Source: Ancylostoma caninum
Taxonomy: Eukaryota; Nematoda; Chromadorea; Rhabditida; Ancylostomatidae
Length of the DNA stretch: 64,000 nucleotides
Assembly: GCA_037903475.1 (NCBI GenBank)
Contig: JBAJFG010000359.1
Location: forward strand, 640,001 to 704,000
Reading direction: 5' to 3'
Shown: positions 46,700-59,500 of the stretch, one piece after another
Numbering within the stretch: the first letter of the stretch is position 1
Layout: each line of letters begins with the position of its first letter
The notes under the pieces: model-generated
Told to the model about the DNA's origin: nothing
Databases searched by the model: none
Seen by the model: the letters and a program-made list of their open reading frames with translations, nothing else
Made by a program: the position numbers and the translations under genes

Positions 46700-48415
46700 C
46701 AGTCGGGTCCGGCAGCCACTGCAAATGGGCGCCGGCGGGCGCCGGCCGCCGCCACCCTCCGGCGCCCCGGTATTAATGAGCTATAAATCACTCGAGCTTG
46801 GGAGAAAGCGAAGAAAAATACAATTTTAGTCCATAGTAGACAGAGTGCAGTGGATATGTTAAGGCTATAAAGCAGGGGACCATTTTCACAACTTTCACGT
46901 TTTTTCATTTTTGTGATTTTCATGGGGAAAGATTTCTGAATACACAATAAGCGAAGCCAACTCTTCCATTTTCTGCTATAGTACACTGCTTCGCGAATAC
47001 AAAAATGGCCGTTATTCTTCTATAGATGGACACAGTACTTCAGTTATCCCATCTGAATAATAAAGCTCATCCAATTCGGGATCCTCAGAAATAATTGAAA
47101 TCCGTATAAATTGTTCCATATCCATTGCGAAGTAGTTCTACCGCTGTCATTTATCTTTCGTGGAGCAGTCCTTTACGGCGGAGTTACTCTCTCCCGGTTT
47201 CCCTCAACTTTGAAAAAGTGGTTTTTCACTATTACTTACACTATTACTATTACTTACACTTACACTTATCGTAGTTTATCTTCGAAATTTATGCAAAACG
47301 TTGCCGGATGCCTTCCTGGACTACCCGAAGGAGATCACGGGGGACGTTCCAAGCAGTGAACCCCAAACACTGCGATACTTAACTCTGGATCTCCAACGGA
47401 GTGGAACCAGCGATAGGGACAGATTGCAATCTGCCACTCAAACCACTGAGCCATCCGGGCTACTTTTTATGTTGGAGTTTGTTAGATAACTGCAGCAGTC
47501 GTAGGCAGCATACTATATGTATTTGCAAAACGGGGGCACAGGGCAGGATTCGATCCCCTGACCACCACAACGTCGATCATTCGCTCAACCCACTGAGCTA
47601 TGCGCGCACGAGATGCAACATACAAATAGTGTCCAATCTTACTTACACTTACACTTATCGTAGTTTATCTTAGAAATTTAGGTGAAAAGGGAGTTGGGTG
47701 GGGCCACTCCTGTGAAGCCTAAGCCTAAGCCTTAAACCCATTCTTAAGCATAGGGTTAGGAAGGCATCCGGCAACGTTTTGCATAAATTTCGAAGATAAA
47801 CTACGATAAGTGTAAGTGTAAGTAATAGTGGAAAACTCTTTCGAAGATAAACTACGATAAGTGTAAGTAATAGTAATAGTGTAAGTAAAAAAACCACTTT
47901 TTCAAAGTTGAGGGAAACCGGGAGAGAGTAACTCCGCCGTAAAGGACTGCTCCACGAAAGATAAATGACAGCGGTAGAACTACTTCGCAATGGATATGGA
48001 ACAATTTATACGGATTTCAATTATTTCTGAGGATCCCGAATTGGATGAGCTTTATTATTCAGATGGGATAACTGAAGTACTGTGTCCATCTATAGAAGAA
48101 TAACGGCCATTTTTGTATTCGCGAAGCAGTGTACTATAGCAGAAAATGGAAGAGTTAGCTTCGCTTATTGTGTATTCAGAAATCTTTCCCCATGAAAATC
48201 ACAAAAATGAAAAAACGTGAAAGTTGTGAAAATGGTCCCCTGCTTTATAGCCTTAACATATCCACTGCACTCTGTCTACTATGGACTAAAATTGTATTTT
48301 TCTTCGCTTTCTCCCAAGCTCGAGTGATTTATAGCTCATTAATACGGGGGCGCTGGAGGGTGGTGGCGGACGGCTCCCGCCGGCGCCCATTTGCAGTGGC
48401 TGCCGGACCCGACTG
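46700..48415. mobile_element. Long-inverted-repeat element, copy 3, giant palindrome
   Basis: It has the same termini and TA flanks (46698-46699, 48416-48417) as copies 1 and 2. The inverted repeats are far longer: 46700-47314 is mirrored by about 47761-48415, leaving a 446-bp unique centre with the tRNA-like modules and telomere-like units. The junction at 47760/47761 (GGGTTAGG then AAGGCATCCGG) joins the centre to an inverted copy of the left arm, so this copy arose by arm duplication. Confidence 0.9.
47398..47610 (-). other. Two tRNA-like pol III promoter modules within element copy 3
   Basis: The minus strand at 47398-47461 and 47531-47610 carries the same A-box/B-box pairs as copies 1 and 2 (GGCTCAGTGG with GGTTCCACTCC; AGCTCAGTGGG with GGATCGAATCC). 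Their preservation in all three copies contrasts with the variable flanks. Confidence 0.6.
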
Positions 48416-49374
48416 TAAGGTAGGAAATGATTACAAAAAATTTGAGGGGAATCTGGCTTCAGATCGAATCTTCGAGGAGTGATGAGAGGAGAGGAGATAT
48501 GAATATTAAGAATGTGCAGAAATATGAATATTCTAGAAGAGCGGGCCCGAAATTCCCACTCGTTTCTTAGTTTATGCTTCCACTTTCCTAATCAGCTGCT
48601 CCCGGTTCTGGGTTCATATTGCGTTCATCCTAAAAAGGAATTCCGTTCATAAACAGCTAGACGTGTAAATGCCCCAAATTTTAGCACCATTGAACCAAAA
48701 ATTTAAATCGTTCCTGTAGCTATAACGCTCTGTACGTCTTCTGCATACTCGCGAGGCACAATTAATTTCACACCTGGAATTATAGTGTAAGACTGCTCGT
48801 CAACCTTCCTCAAGTTTCCATTCTGTATACGATTAGCTTCCTGTGCGCTTTATTTGAACACTTCTTCCAACCTAATTTATTCAAAAACCTATGGGATGGT
48901 AAAATAAAAAATCTGTACGTGTTGCTGCACTAGCACTACAATACGAAAAATGTACAAGGTTATTATCAGAAATGGAATAATTTAGTATACACTCACACAA
49001 GATCTCGACCTTGGCAAATTACTTGTACTCGATCGACATAGCTAACTGCCACGGTCCTCAGTTCTTCAAATCTGTTCAGAGCCACAACGGAAAAGATAGG
49101 CAAATCCTTACTCGTATTATGCATTATAAAGAGTGAACATCGGCGAAATAAAAATCGAGAATTACACTAAAGCATCATATTTATAATTTACATCGATTAT
49201 TAGGAACATTCAATAGGAAAAGTAGATAAGATTGTGGAAACATAAGATATATCTGAATCAACAACAAAAATGCATGCAACCTTATTAGCTGCAATGGAAA
49301 AAAGTGGTGAATTAGGGAATATACTTCGCTTATACAATCAAAAGAACGGAATCTCTTCATTCGAAAAAAAAAAA
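48416..49374. other. Intergenic, 3' flank of the CSB gene
   Basis: AT-rich, with no open frame of note. It lies between the end of a palindromic transposon and the CSB stop codon and presumably contains the 3' UTR of the CSB gene. Confidence 0.45.
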
Positions 49375-52300
49375 TCAAGCGAATTCGCTCCTAAGATGCC
49401 ACTCTCTCTTGAGATGGTCGAGAATGCATAACTTCCTTAGAATAGCGCGGAGCTGTGGCATTTCATCCTTGAACTCATCCTAGGATGACAACATTATTAG
49501 TGTGAGGCTACATTCAAGAACTAAAATTGGGGACAGCGCTAAACACTAACCTTGAAAGTTTCAAAGATCATTTCAGTGTAAGCGCGACCACCGCAATTAA
49601 CAAGGTAATCACGTAATTTTTCAGCCATAGTCACGTACTTGTCCTTGACGAAAACTTCCTAAATATCATTCAAAGAACATTCACTACTGTAAATCCATAC
49701 GAATCTCCACCCACAGAAGCTCTTCCGTCCTTCGCCTTGCGTTTTCTTGCATGAATTGCTGCGAAAAGACTGTCGCTAACTTTTTTGCCACTGAATGGAG
49801 CCTGCTCAGTGGTATGGGTCGAAGCCGACAGCACAGCCTTAGACGAAGGAACCGCCATGCAAAACTTCCGAATAAATGACCTATTAGACCTGAACGATAT
49901 CTAGTGCTAAGGCTATTTCGACACACGGAATCACGATTTTAAAAAGCATTACAGCAGAACCACAAGAGCACACCTTTTGCCAAGTGCCTTGGCAGCGTTG
50001 CTCGCCACAGCGGCTGCCTCCTTCTCGATAAGATAATCGGATGGTTTGTCATCAACCAAGTCGTCATGTTGTATAGCACAACGAACACCAGCTGATTTCA
50101 ATAAACAGCTGAGCACAAAATCATCATTCGCTCCTGTTTCCGATTTTTCTTCGCTGTCTCTTCTGCTAATATTCGTTTTCTTCGATTTTGCAAACGAATC
50201 TGTCTTGGAAGTGGATGCTTCGAGACCAAAACTGCTGTGCAACCCCTTACTCGTCCTCGACTGATCTGACTTCTTCTCATTATTTTGTTTCGGTGACGTC
50301 AAAGGATTCGAGATAGTTTTTCCTCCTTCACTTGATGTAGTAAGAAGCAAATTTCTGAAACTTCTATCCTTTCATTGTTTGACAACTCAGCACAAGATGA
50401 GTATCAAATATCGTTAATCACATTTTGACTGACTGTTCGGCTGGTGTGCATACCTATCAAAGGATTTTGAAACCAATAAAGGAAATACAACTATGAGCAA
50501 AAGTTTACTTTTGCCACTAAATTCTACAGAACTACGAAAAAGGTAGCCAGGATGCACGACTACTCTAGCGTCTACGATACAACAAGATGTGATGATTCAG
50601 TCTTCTTTTGGTAAACATGCAAGCTAATTAATTAGCTAGCGGCTGGTTTTCAAGCAGATATTCCGAGTAACAATGGAAAGACACCACACGCAAACCTTGC
50701 CAACTGCTTTGCCCGCTCGCGAAGCTCAGCTTTCTTTTCTTCACTCAACGCAAGAGGCACTCCACCGTCCACACATTCTTCAATTTCTTCGCGATTGTTT
50801 TTTGTCTTTTTACGTTTCCTCAAAACTTTATGATCACCACTTACGAAGAAAAAAACTTCGATGTGCAACCTACTTTCGGTCGTTTTCGTCAAAAAAGTTG
50901 ACCTTCCGTATTTCACTAGTCTCCGATGCAAACAAAGTACCAGTTTCTGTCGGAGCATCCTTCTAAAAAGTGCGTTTCAGGACTTCACCTTAAAAAGGTA
51001 GAAAATGAAACAACAAACATTGACGTCAGAAAGAGAGAATGGTAGAAAATGAAACAACAAACATTGACGTCAGAAAGAGAGAATAAGTCGTGTAGATCAT
51101 TTGTCTTGAAGAATTGACGCTGCTTCGGATCTTTTAATATGCGATTGGCCAAGAACTGCTTGAAAATTTGTCTAAAGGCTTCTTTTACTCTATTCGTTCA
51201 AGATGTACCTAACCAACAACTTTACCTGTGATAAACCTTTTCTTCTATTGTGCCAGCACAAAGCAATCTATAGACAGTTACAGCGCGCTCTTGGCCGATT
51301 CGCCACGATCTCTCCTTTGCCTGGGTATCCGTAGAAGGATTCCAGTCCGGATCAAAGATCACCACCTAAAGGGTGGTTGAGCACATGCTGCATGAAAACT
51401 AACAGAGTTGTGCGGATCCAATAAAAAGTTATCGGAATAAGAACTAAACATGTTCCAACTAAACAAAGATAACTGCGAAATATAGGCTATAAAATGCAGA
51501 AAAAACGTTTGGAAAGTATTTGACCTTATTGGCAGCTGTCAGGTTGATCCCAAGTCCACCTACACGTGTTGTAAGCAAAAAGATAAAAATGTCCGGGTCC
51601 TCGTTGAACTGCTGTACTCTCTTTTGACGGCTTCCAATATTTGTGCTACCATCCATACGAAGATAAGTAAACCTTAGCAGAAACACACTAATTTATTCTA
51701 CCACAACCAAAAAAGAAAGGAACGTACCGATCGTTCTGTAATCTCTTTTCGAGAATATCCAACATTTCGCGGCTTTGGCTGAAGACGAGCGCCTTTTCGC
51801 CACCCTGCAAGCAGTTACCACCTTTGCTCATGGAATGGTACAAGACATTAACCGTAGCATTACTCATCTACCATCATTACCGTAGTGCACATAGAAAGGA
51901 ATATATAAACTACGACAGCGAAACTTCCACTCGTCTACGAAAATCTACAACCTTGACCATTCCGAATTTGTTTCTTTCGTAAAACAACGGCAAAATTTCA
52001 TATAACTTCGGTGATTGGATATCACAAACACTCGCTCATATGAGGAACTTCACAGAAAACCATTCCGAGTAAACCGGTAGCATTTGAAAAAAAAAACAAC
52101 GAAAGAGTACATGAAGTCCTAAGGAGGATGTTTTTTCTAATGATCTCTCTCTTACTATCTCTCTTGTCCTTCAATCTCGATGTCTTTAACTCAGTGTGCT
52201 TTCAATATCAGTGTTTAAGTTTTGTTGTATGAGTCTTGGATGTTAATGTTACGCTGTGTTTGTGTTAGGTTGTTTTAGTCATACACGGACGTTGTCTGTG

Positions 52301-55300
52301 TCAATAAATATGTGCTAAAACACAAACCCCAATGCATGGAACACTACGACAAATAACGAACACATGGACGAAGAATCAACACCATCCTATGCATTTCTTT
52401 TTCATGAAGCTTAACTGGGACTCAATATTTTATATAAACAAGTTGAAAGCCTATCCTAAAAACCGCCACATGGAAGATCTGAGCAGAAGCTTGAAAATTT
52501 TCCTCACCTGTTTCTTCCAAATCGCGAGCAACTGCATCAGAACACGCATTTTCCCGCTACGTTCAGGGAATCCAAAGGATTTTGAAGGATCCTCAGACTC
52601 ATCGAACTCGCCTTAAAGAGCATTCAAAAAGGAGCAAGCGGTTCAGGATGAGCAGGAGAACCTCAGAATTGTTAAATTACCATGACGATTTGGTCCCTCG
52701 GTAACCAAGTCGGGATGATTGCAAAGTTTTCGCAAGAGAGTTAAGCCAACAAAAGGATCCAGTCTTCCTCGGAAAATGTTGCGGCATTCGCGAGAACTGA
52801 GATAGTCCAGATAAAGGCGCCGCTGTTCGGATGACAGCTCACAAAACAAAACCTAAAAATAAATCTCACACGACATGAAGGATTATATCGCAAGGAGCCT
52901 CTTATTTACAGGCAGCTAGCGCATGATTCTCAATAATGAAGCACATCGAATTTTATTTTTTAACAAATAATGAATAAGCTAGGGCAGCTCCAAACAAAGT
53001 TACACCTAAAATTTGTTTAAAAACAATGAAAAACAAAGAAAAAACTGAAACTTAATAGAATCACCTTTTCATTTTTGTCTGGCAAATCAAGAGATCGCTT
53101 CACATCTTTCTTCAGACGGCGCAGGATATAGGGACTAATAGCATCTCTTGAAATATTTTACTATCTAATAAGCAGGACAGAGTTAATAACTGTCAGAATT
53201 AACCCCTTACCTAAGTACCACAGCACATTTGTACGCCGTTACAAGCTGTTGTTTTGTGGCATTCGCGTAACCTCCCTGGGTAATCGGTATCGCAAACCTC
53301 TCCGTAAATGTTTCCAGGCTGTTCAGTTTCCCACAGTATACAAAATCCATGAGTGACCTAAATTACAACGCCATGACAATCCTTCAGTGAATTGCAATCC
53401 TTCACAAATACGCACCAAATTTCAGTAAGAGAATTCTGCAAAGGAGTTCCACTGAGAATAAGTCGACATGGAGTATGCAACTGCTTGACAGTTTGTGATA
53501 CCTAGAAAGCCATTGGATTTGTATTCTTCGATGCGGCACATTTCGCTAGATCCCACACACCTGTGCTTTTGGGTTGCGAATCTTATGGCCTTCATCTAAA
53601 ACAACATAATGCCATGAAATCGGTAGCAGCAACTTGCTATACCTTTGAAAAGTTGAGTAAGTTGTAACCAAAATAGATCCTCCACTAAAAATGTTGTGTT
53701 TTACTAATCATCTTCAAGCACATAAATACAACGACAGGGATACCAGAGGGCATTTTGTGGTTGACCTGGTCACTCGAGAGACTAAATCAACTAGTTACTA
53801 AAGCGGACTAGTAAAATATATTCGGTTGGTGAAAAAGTTGCGCGACACCCACAACAAAATGTTTGGAAATCAATTTCTTCACTAAAGCAAAACCTCAATT
53901 AATAATATATTGACCACTAATGTCTAATAGCTTTGTCCTCTACCACTTTCGGGCAGCTTCTCTAGTCCTTTCTGCCAGAACTCCAGAGGCAATGGATCGA
54001 AAAATTTTGATACCTCACATTCGAGTCCCTGTTGATTGCCAACACTCATTTTCCCTAGGTGGTTGTTCCTGGCCAGGGAAAGGTGACAGTCCGGAAGGGT
54101 CGGGTCTGGCGAACACGACAGGTGTGACAGAAATTTCCAGTCGAGATCCTGAGTCTTCTCACGACTTGCATTTACAATTGGTGCGCGAGCGTTGCAAAAG
54201 ATAAACAGTTGCTCGTTTTGAGTGCTTTTCGCGAATGATACATGCCAAGTTCTGATGTTGGGTAGCGTAGAGATCGCTCATCACTGTGATGCCACCACTT
54301 AGGAACTCGTGGTGAAGCTTTTCTGGGAAAATTCGTTTCGGATGGGCCTGCTTTTGACTATTTTAGAGGTGTTTCCGGACAGGGAATCCATTCGCGCTAC
54401 TGGGCGTTGTTCGCGTAGATGAACAAGCTTTTGTTCTCAGCAACCATATCCTTTAGGAAGTTCCTCCCATGTGGCCAAGAAACAGCGAGTATTCGATGCT
54501 CACTCGGCATGACTTTCCATTCGCAGAACCGGCGGAGTACTCACATCCAGCCAACTTTGCTATGATCGAGACCGAGAGGAAACCTGATAACGGTCGCACA
54601 GTCGCACTTGAGTGTCTTCGCTAATTCGCAGGTATTTCCAATTTTTGTATCTTAGAAAGGAAAATAAAAAGCACAACTTTTTCACCAACCCAATACATGA
54701 TAGCCTGCGACCCGTAACTGCCGTAGGCTGGGATTCTTGAAACGACAACGAAGAAAACCATCGATAGTTAGGGCGATTGGTTACCGTATAGATTTCGTAA
54801 TGGTAGAAGACGCAGGACGCAAAAGTTGGCTACCTATCCTGGTTTCGCTTGGTTATGCGTTCATGGATCCAAGCCCAGATGACGTTCAGATAAGTAGTGC
54901 GTCACACCGCAAATGCCTCCGGGTCTCCCTATGTGTGGAAACTGTGACAGGAAAACACCTCCGGTTAATAGCCATCTTGTTGATGAGTGCCCGTTTAGTG
55001 CCTTTGAAATTACCAGAACCGTGAAATACTGCCACCTATAGGAACATGAGAGTCGGAAGCGAAATATTTGAAAGGCAATCTATAGTAGCTTAAACTCACC
55101 CTACAGCGAGGCATCCACTGATGGATTTCGCCCACCCACTGTCTCAGAAGTGTCGATGGACAGATGATTAAGCATGGGCCAAGACCTTTGAAACTGCAAC
55201 AAGCAAAAATAAGTAGGTTGATGGAAGTCTTATAATGGTAGAAGTTTCTCTCACTTCATGTAGTTATCTTGCTTTTGGGACTCGTCCAGCGCTCGGAGAA

Positions 55301-58300
55301 ATGCAATAACCTTGAGTAATGGAAAATAAACCTTCCAACAGACCATGATACTTTCTTTGAAATACCTGTACAGTTTTCCCAAGACCCATTTCATCAGCCA
55401 AAATACCACCAACATATTGTTCATGCAACCCGGATAGCCAGACGACACCTTTCTTTTGATATCTGAACTTGGGAAAGAAGATAGAGTAAGCGATTTCAGT
55501 CCATTTACGTTTGCTCAAATGAAGAGAAAGGAATATGCATACTAAAGTACAACTAGATGCTTTAAAGTTACAGTACTTCACCCATTTAGACATAACATGG
55601 GAACATTTGAGAGTCAGACGTAAAACTGGCACTGTAGAAGGAATCGATAAGGCATAATATGATACTCACTTATACAGACGATCCCAAACCTGTCGAGATA
55701 TCTTCAGAGAATCAGTGAGCTCTTTGTACTCAATGTTGTCACCCACATCAGAGGAGACAGTTGTCCTTAAAATAGTTTCTTTTAAAACAGTAACTGTGTT
55801 CATTGCAACGGCTGTGAGATCAACAGCGATTCATACATGACAATTCACTCGAATACTAGCAGAAACCTCAAACGCTCTTCGAAATCATTGTCATTGCTGT
55901 CGTCCAGATAAGAACTATGGGTTCTTTTCGGCTTCGAAATCTTCTGTCGCTTTGCATGAGATGATCCGTCCTTAGAATCATCACTGAAAACAGCAGTAAT
56001 TCTTCGCCAAAGTTTCAGCATGAAAAGCAGGAATGAACTGTCAGTGCCAAAGAAATCCAGAGAACATCGCACAACAAATATCACTGAAAGTGATCGCTAT
56101 GCAGAGGTGCCGGTTAAAGGTTAAAAAAGAATTTCGTAGGGGAAATGGCTCACTCCACATCAGCTGGTTCCGAGAAGCTTCCTTCAGACATTGTTTCGTA
56201 ATCACCATCTGCAGGAATGTATTCATTGTCACTGCTCCTGCTACAAGCACTCGATTCACCTAAGCATAATAGCTTAGACGTCGCTATAGATAGGCACAGC
56301 GTACTCCAAAGGTAAAATTGAGTCTTAACAAAGTCCTAGCGCTTTCTCCTCAGTTGCAACTGTCTCCGCCCATTTGTTATCGTTTAGCTATCTGTTATAT
56401 ATGATTCGAAAAAGTTGTTCATCTTCTAGTAGGAAGTCGTAATGAATTTTTTCTAACCAATAACTTGCTCATCTTTTGAGCCTACATAAACGTAAACAGA
56501 GTAAACGAAAAATGGCAGTACTGATAACCACTTTTGGCATTCAGTTAAAGCTCGAAAGGCAACCAAAACTGCTCAGACGACCTGTGATAAGTAAGAAAGA
56601 GACGTTGCGCTCGAAACAACCGCTCAATGGCCATTTTCGAAGTTTGGAGAAGAAATATTTGGTAATGCTGACAACAACTACTTCAATCAAACAAATTCCC
56701 TTCACGAAGGCCTGAGAATTGCTCGAGAGGAATCGCATACAGATGTACCTCATACTTCCCAAATGAACCCTTCAAATTAGGTAGTTGGGCTAAAAGAGTC
56801 GATCACAGGGATCTAATTATCCTACCCATGACAACATCCTGACAATTTTCTTTCGCGGTTATATTCTAACGAGGTTACGCGATCAAAAATCATCAGATGC
56901 TTTCTGGTCCCCATTGAACACAACGGAAAAATGGTTTTTTTTCGACCTGGCACTTTCTTCTTGAGGCTAAAAACTAAGACACTAAAAATTTTGGGGGAGG
57001 TTATGGTGATAGAATTGTAGAGGAAGGAAAGCGTTTTGGGAAGGTAGAAATCACCACACGAAATAATGGCAATGAAAAAAAATGCGACCGAAGCAGGCAG
57101 AAAATGGGACAAAAAAAGTGAGCGAAACAAACGCAATGATTTATTTTAGCATCCAGTACAGAGTGGAAATTTTATCTCTAAGCTAAGGTGACCTGAGCAG
57201 AAAAAAATACAGGAAGCTAGCACTTCTATAGACAGATACCAATAAAGTGAGGTATGGGGCTAAACGTGACTTTGGCAGTCTATGAGGAGAAATCAAAAGA
57301 GCTATAGGCGATGTTTTCGAGCCTAAGTGAACTGTTAGCAATCCAATGATGTACAGGGAACTCCAAAAGTACGCCAGCTTTTTCGCGAATTTCTCTTCAA
57401 ACACAAAACCAAATGAGATGATCAGGGCATGTTATTGAAATAGAAGAAATTCTCTGTCGATCCATGTATGAAATGATGAGTAAAAGTCGAGCCAAAACCA
57501 GTACATTGGCTCCAGCCAAAAGCGAGACAGTGCAATGAAGGAGGAGGGCGCGGAGCGAGAACCGGAGCCGTTCTTAAGGGCCGGCTCCGGTACCCTTCAT
57601 CTTTAGCGGGAACGACTTACAACGTCTTCCCAGAAGAAGTGATGAGTAATAAAGGTGTAATTTCACAAAAAGTGGCCACTATGTACCCTTCATTAATATG
57701 TCCACGTTTCAAATAAGGAAGTTATTAGGGAAAAACAGCCGTTTTGGCACTTCTCAGTATTATCAAAAGGGAAAGGGTTGCCGTGGGTGAATTATAGGGT
57801 AGTGGGCACCAGGAGGTAGGATCTGGAGTCCTCATATTCCTCGGACCCTCCCATTTTGGATATAATAGCAATTTGAGTGTCTTTTAAAGTTGAAATTACT
57901 GCCAGATTTTCCCCAACGAGGCGATTACTCATCACGCCGCCGCCGTCAGTTCGCTGCAGATGGAAGGGTATGCCTGAGCTTGCCTAAATAGAATGTAAAC
58001 GGCAACTGAATTACTAAAAAACACTATGTCTGTAATGTGACGACCTCCCCCCCCCCTCCCGGTAGTCCGGTCGTCGCCTTTTTGTGACAGCCAGCTAAGA
58101 ACGCTGCCGCTATCCCCCTCCCCCACCTCGAGGTCGATGACCCCTTCACTTTTGACACCTCTGACAGGCCTCAGACCCCTCAGACCCGCTTCACTTCGCA
58201 GACCCCCGGCTCCCTCCTATCGCACCCATGATGTAGAATACTTACCAGAACTCGAAGTACTTGGAGAGCAATGGCATTTATGAGGAGAACCTGGGCGAGT

Positions 58301-59089
58301 GAAAAGGTCGAAACCTTTGGCAGAATCGACATTTTCTCCAAGAATGTTTTGAATAACCTCAAAAAAAAAAGAACCATAAAAGGAACTGAATGTGGTGTAG
58401 GGCAACAGAAAAAAAAACAAACATCTTTCTCGAGATCATCTATGTCACGTGTAGACACACCAGCGATGTCTAGCTCATCGTTGCTAGGTGCATTCTCTTC
58501 CGGAAGTTCGGCTGAAATAATAAAATCATATCTAAAAACTACTTATATTCACTTTCTTGAATGATTACCTTCTCGCTGCTCAACGAAATTTTAATTCACT
58601 CACCGTTTTAGAGGATGAAGACTTGGGAATTCAGTATAAGGTAGTGCACTTAATCTGTTCTATCCCTGCTTATCCAGTGGCCTCGTAACAGCTCCCTAAC
58701 ATCAACTAATGGCAAGTCAATCTACGCTTTTTATGGAAAAACTTGTCAACTCCTGGTGAATGCTTGCGAGTGTTCGAAGAAAACAGACACCTCATAAATC
58801 CAGTTTTGTAGGATGCCTTACAGTAACAACAGACTAAAAGAGAACCTAAAATTGCGAACAAGTCTGAGAATCTCTTGCACTCACGATGAGGGTCAATTAT
58901 CAATTCGATACATCCATCCTACTTCACACAAACACTCCAGTTCTTTCCAGAGTATGTAACGTTCCATTTGAATATACGATTTTCTAAATCAATAAAGCAA
59001 TCACCTTTTGTTTTCTCTGAGTCTGGCGCTCCAGGCGCACCCGGATATGGTTCCATGCCGAGAAATGTGTTATATCGCTCTAAACTCAT
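49375..59089 (-). CDS. csb-1: Cockayne syndrome B / Rad26 Snf2-family DNA-dependent ATPase
   Basis: Twenty-six phase-matched exons: 59005-59089, 58423-58511, 58246-58357, 56154-56259, 55867-55983, 55670-55765, 55366-55462, 55255-55310, 55100-55193, 54959-55035, 53561-53684, 53416-53501, 53211-53357, 53065-53146, 52681-52852, 52508-52611, 51728-51804, 51525-51672, 51226-51365, ~51069-51171, 50874-50962, 50696-50839, 49974-50354, 49688-49880, 49551-49658, 49375-49479. The product is ~1043 residues. Helicase motifs seen: DEMGLGKT (Walker A, ~225-232), DEGHKIRNP (~340), LSGTPLQN (~367), [15 protein letters not shown], and SWRIGQ (~645). Beyond them [20 protein letters not shown] identifies the CSB/ERCC6 subfamily, as do the C-terminal [14 protein letters not shown] and the winged-helix-like end ([22 protein letters not shown]). 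CSB remodels chromatin and recruits repair factors to RNA polymerase II stalled at lesions (transcription-coupled repair). The exon 58246-58357 acceptor (TTTGAG) and the exon 51171 donor are the least certain. Confidence 0.93.
50997..51084. repeat. Perfect 44-bp tandem duplication over a CSB exon end
   Basis: Units 50997-51040 and 51041-51084 are identical (GGTAGAAAATGAAACAACAA then ACATTGACGTCAGAAAGAGA then GAAT). On the minus strand each contains the end of the LFSLSDV coding segment and candidate 5' splice sites (GTCAAT, GTTTGT), so the donor of this exon is duplicated. Confidence 0.9.
53821..54694 (-). mobile_element. mariner element with internal deletion, in a CSB intron
   Basis: The termini TTCGGTTGGTGAAAAAGTTG and (reverse complement of the right end) TTGGGTTGGTGAAAAAGTTG are near-perfect inverted repeats, flanked by TA at 53819-53820 and 54695-54696. 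At 874 bp it is shorter than a full mariner. The N-terminal helix-turn-helix half is largely missing, while traces of the catalytic and C-terminal part remain ([28 protein letters not shown]). Stops and frameshifts abolish function. It occupies most of the intron between exons 54959-55035 and 53561-53684. Confidence 0.88.
57566..57598. repeat. Small GC-rich hairpin in a CSB intron
   Basis: CCGGAGCCG, about ten loop bases, then CGGCTCCGG form a 9-bp stem in the intron between exons 58246-58357 and 56154-56259. There is no terminator context; it may be part of a small inverted-repeat element. Confidence 0.4.
57639..57935. repeat. Possible 297-bp inverted-repeat element in a CSB intron
   Basis: GTGATGAGTAAT at 57639-57650 is exactly inverted at 57924-57935 (ATTACTCATCAC), and adjacent GGTGTAATTTCA/TGAAATTAC also mirror each other. 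I could not find a convincing target-site duplication, so element status is uncertain. Confidence 0.35.
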
Positions 59090-59500
59090 CTCAAGCAACC
59101 AGTCAATATTAATTGCTTAACATAGCATGGTAAGCATATTGTTAAACAACTCCGACAGTATTGAAATAGAAAAATAGCTAACTTTTATCAACAGAACATT
59201 CAACATGACAACGTAACGCAATTCTGAATACAGCGCGAGAAATGAGAATAAAGTTCAACAGATGACATTTGATATCATAGCGAACACTAGGGCAAGAACC
59301 GTCCGTTACTAGATAGGAAAAATTTTTGGCTTAGAAACTTCATCACATGAGCACACGCGTTCTATTAGAAGCAGAGCACAAAATATGAGACTTCATTAGT
59401 GAGAGAATTAAGATGAACTAAAAGAATAGATACATCGTGTTAACGTTGAGCATTTCTTTGAAAACCGGTAGAACTGAGCCTATGAAACAAAAAGCAAAAA

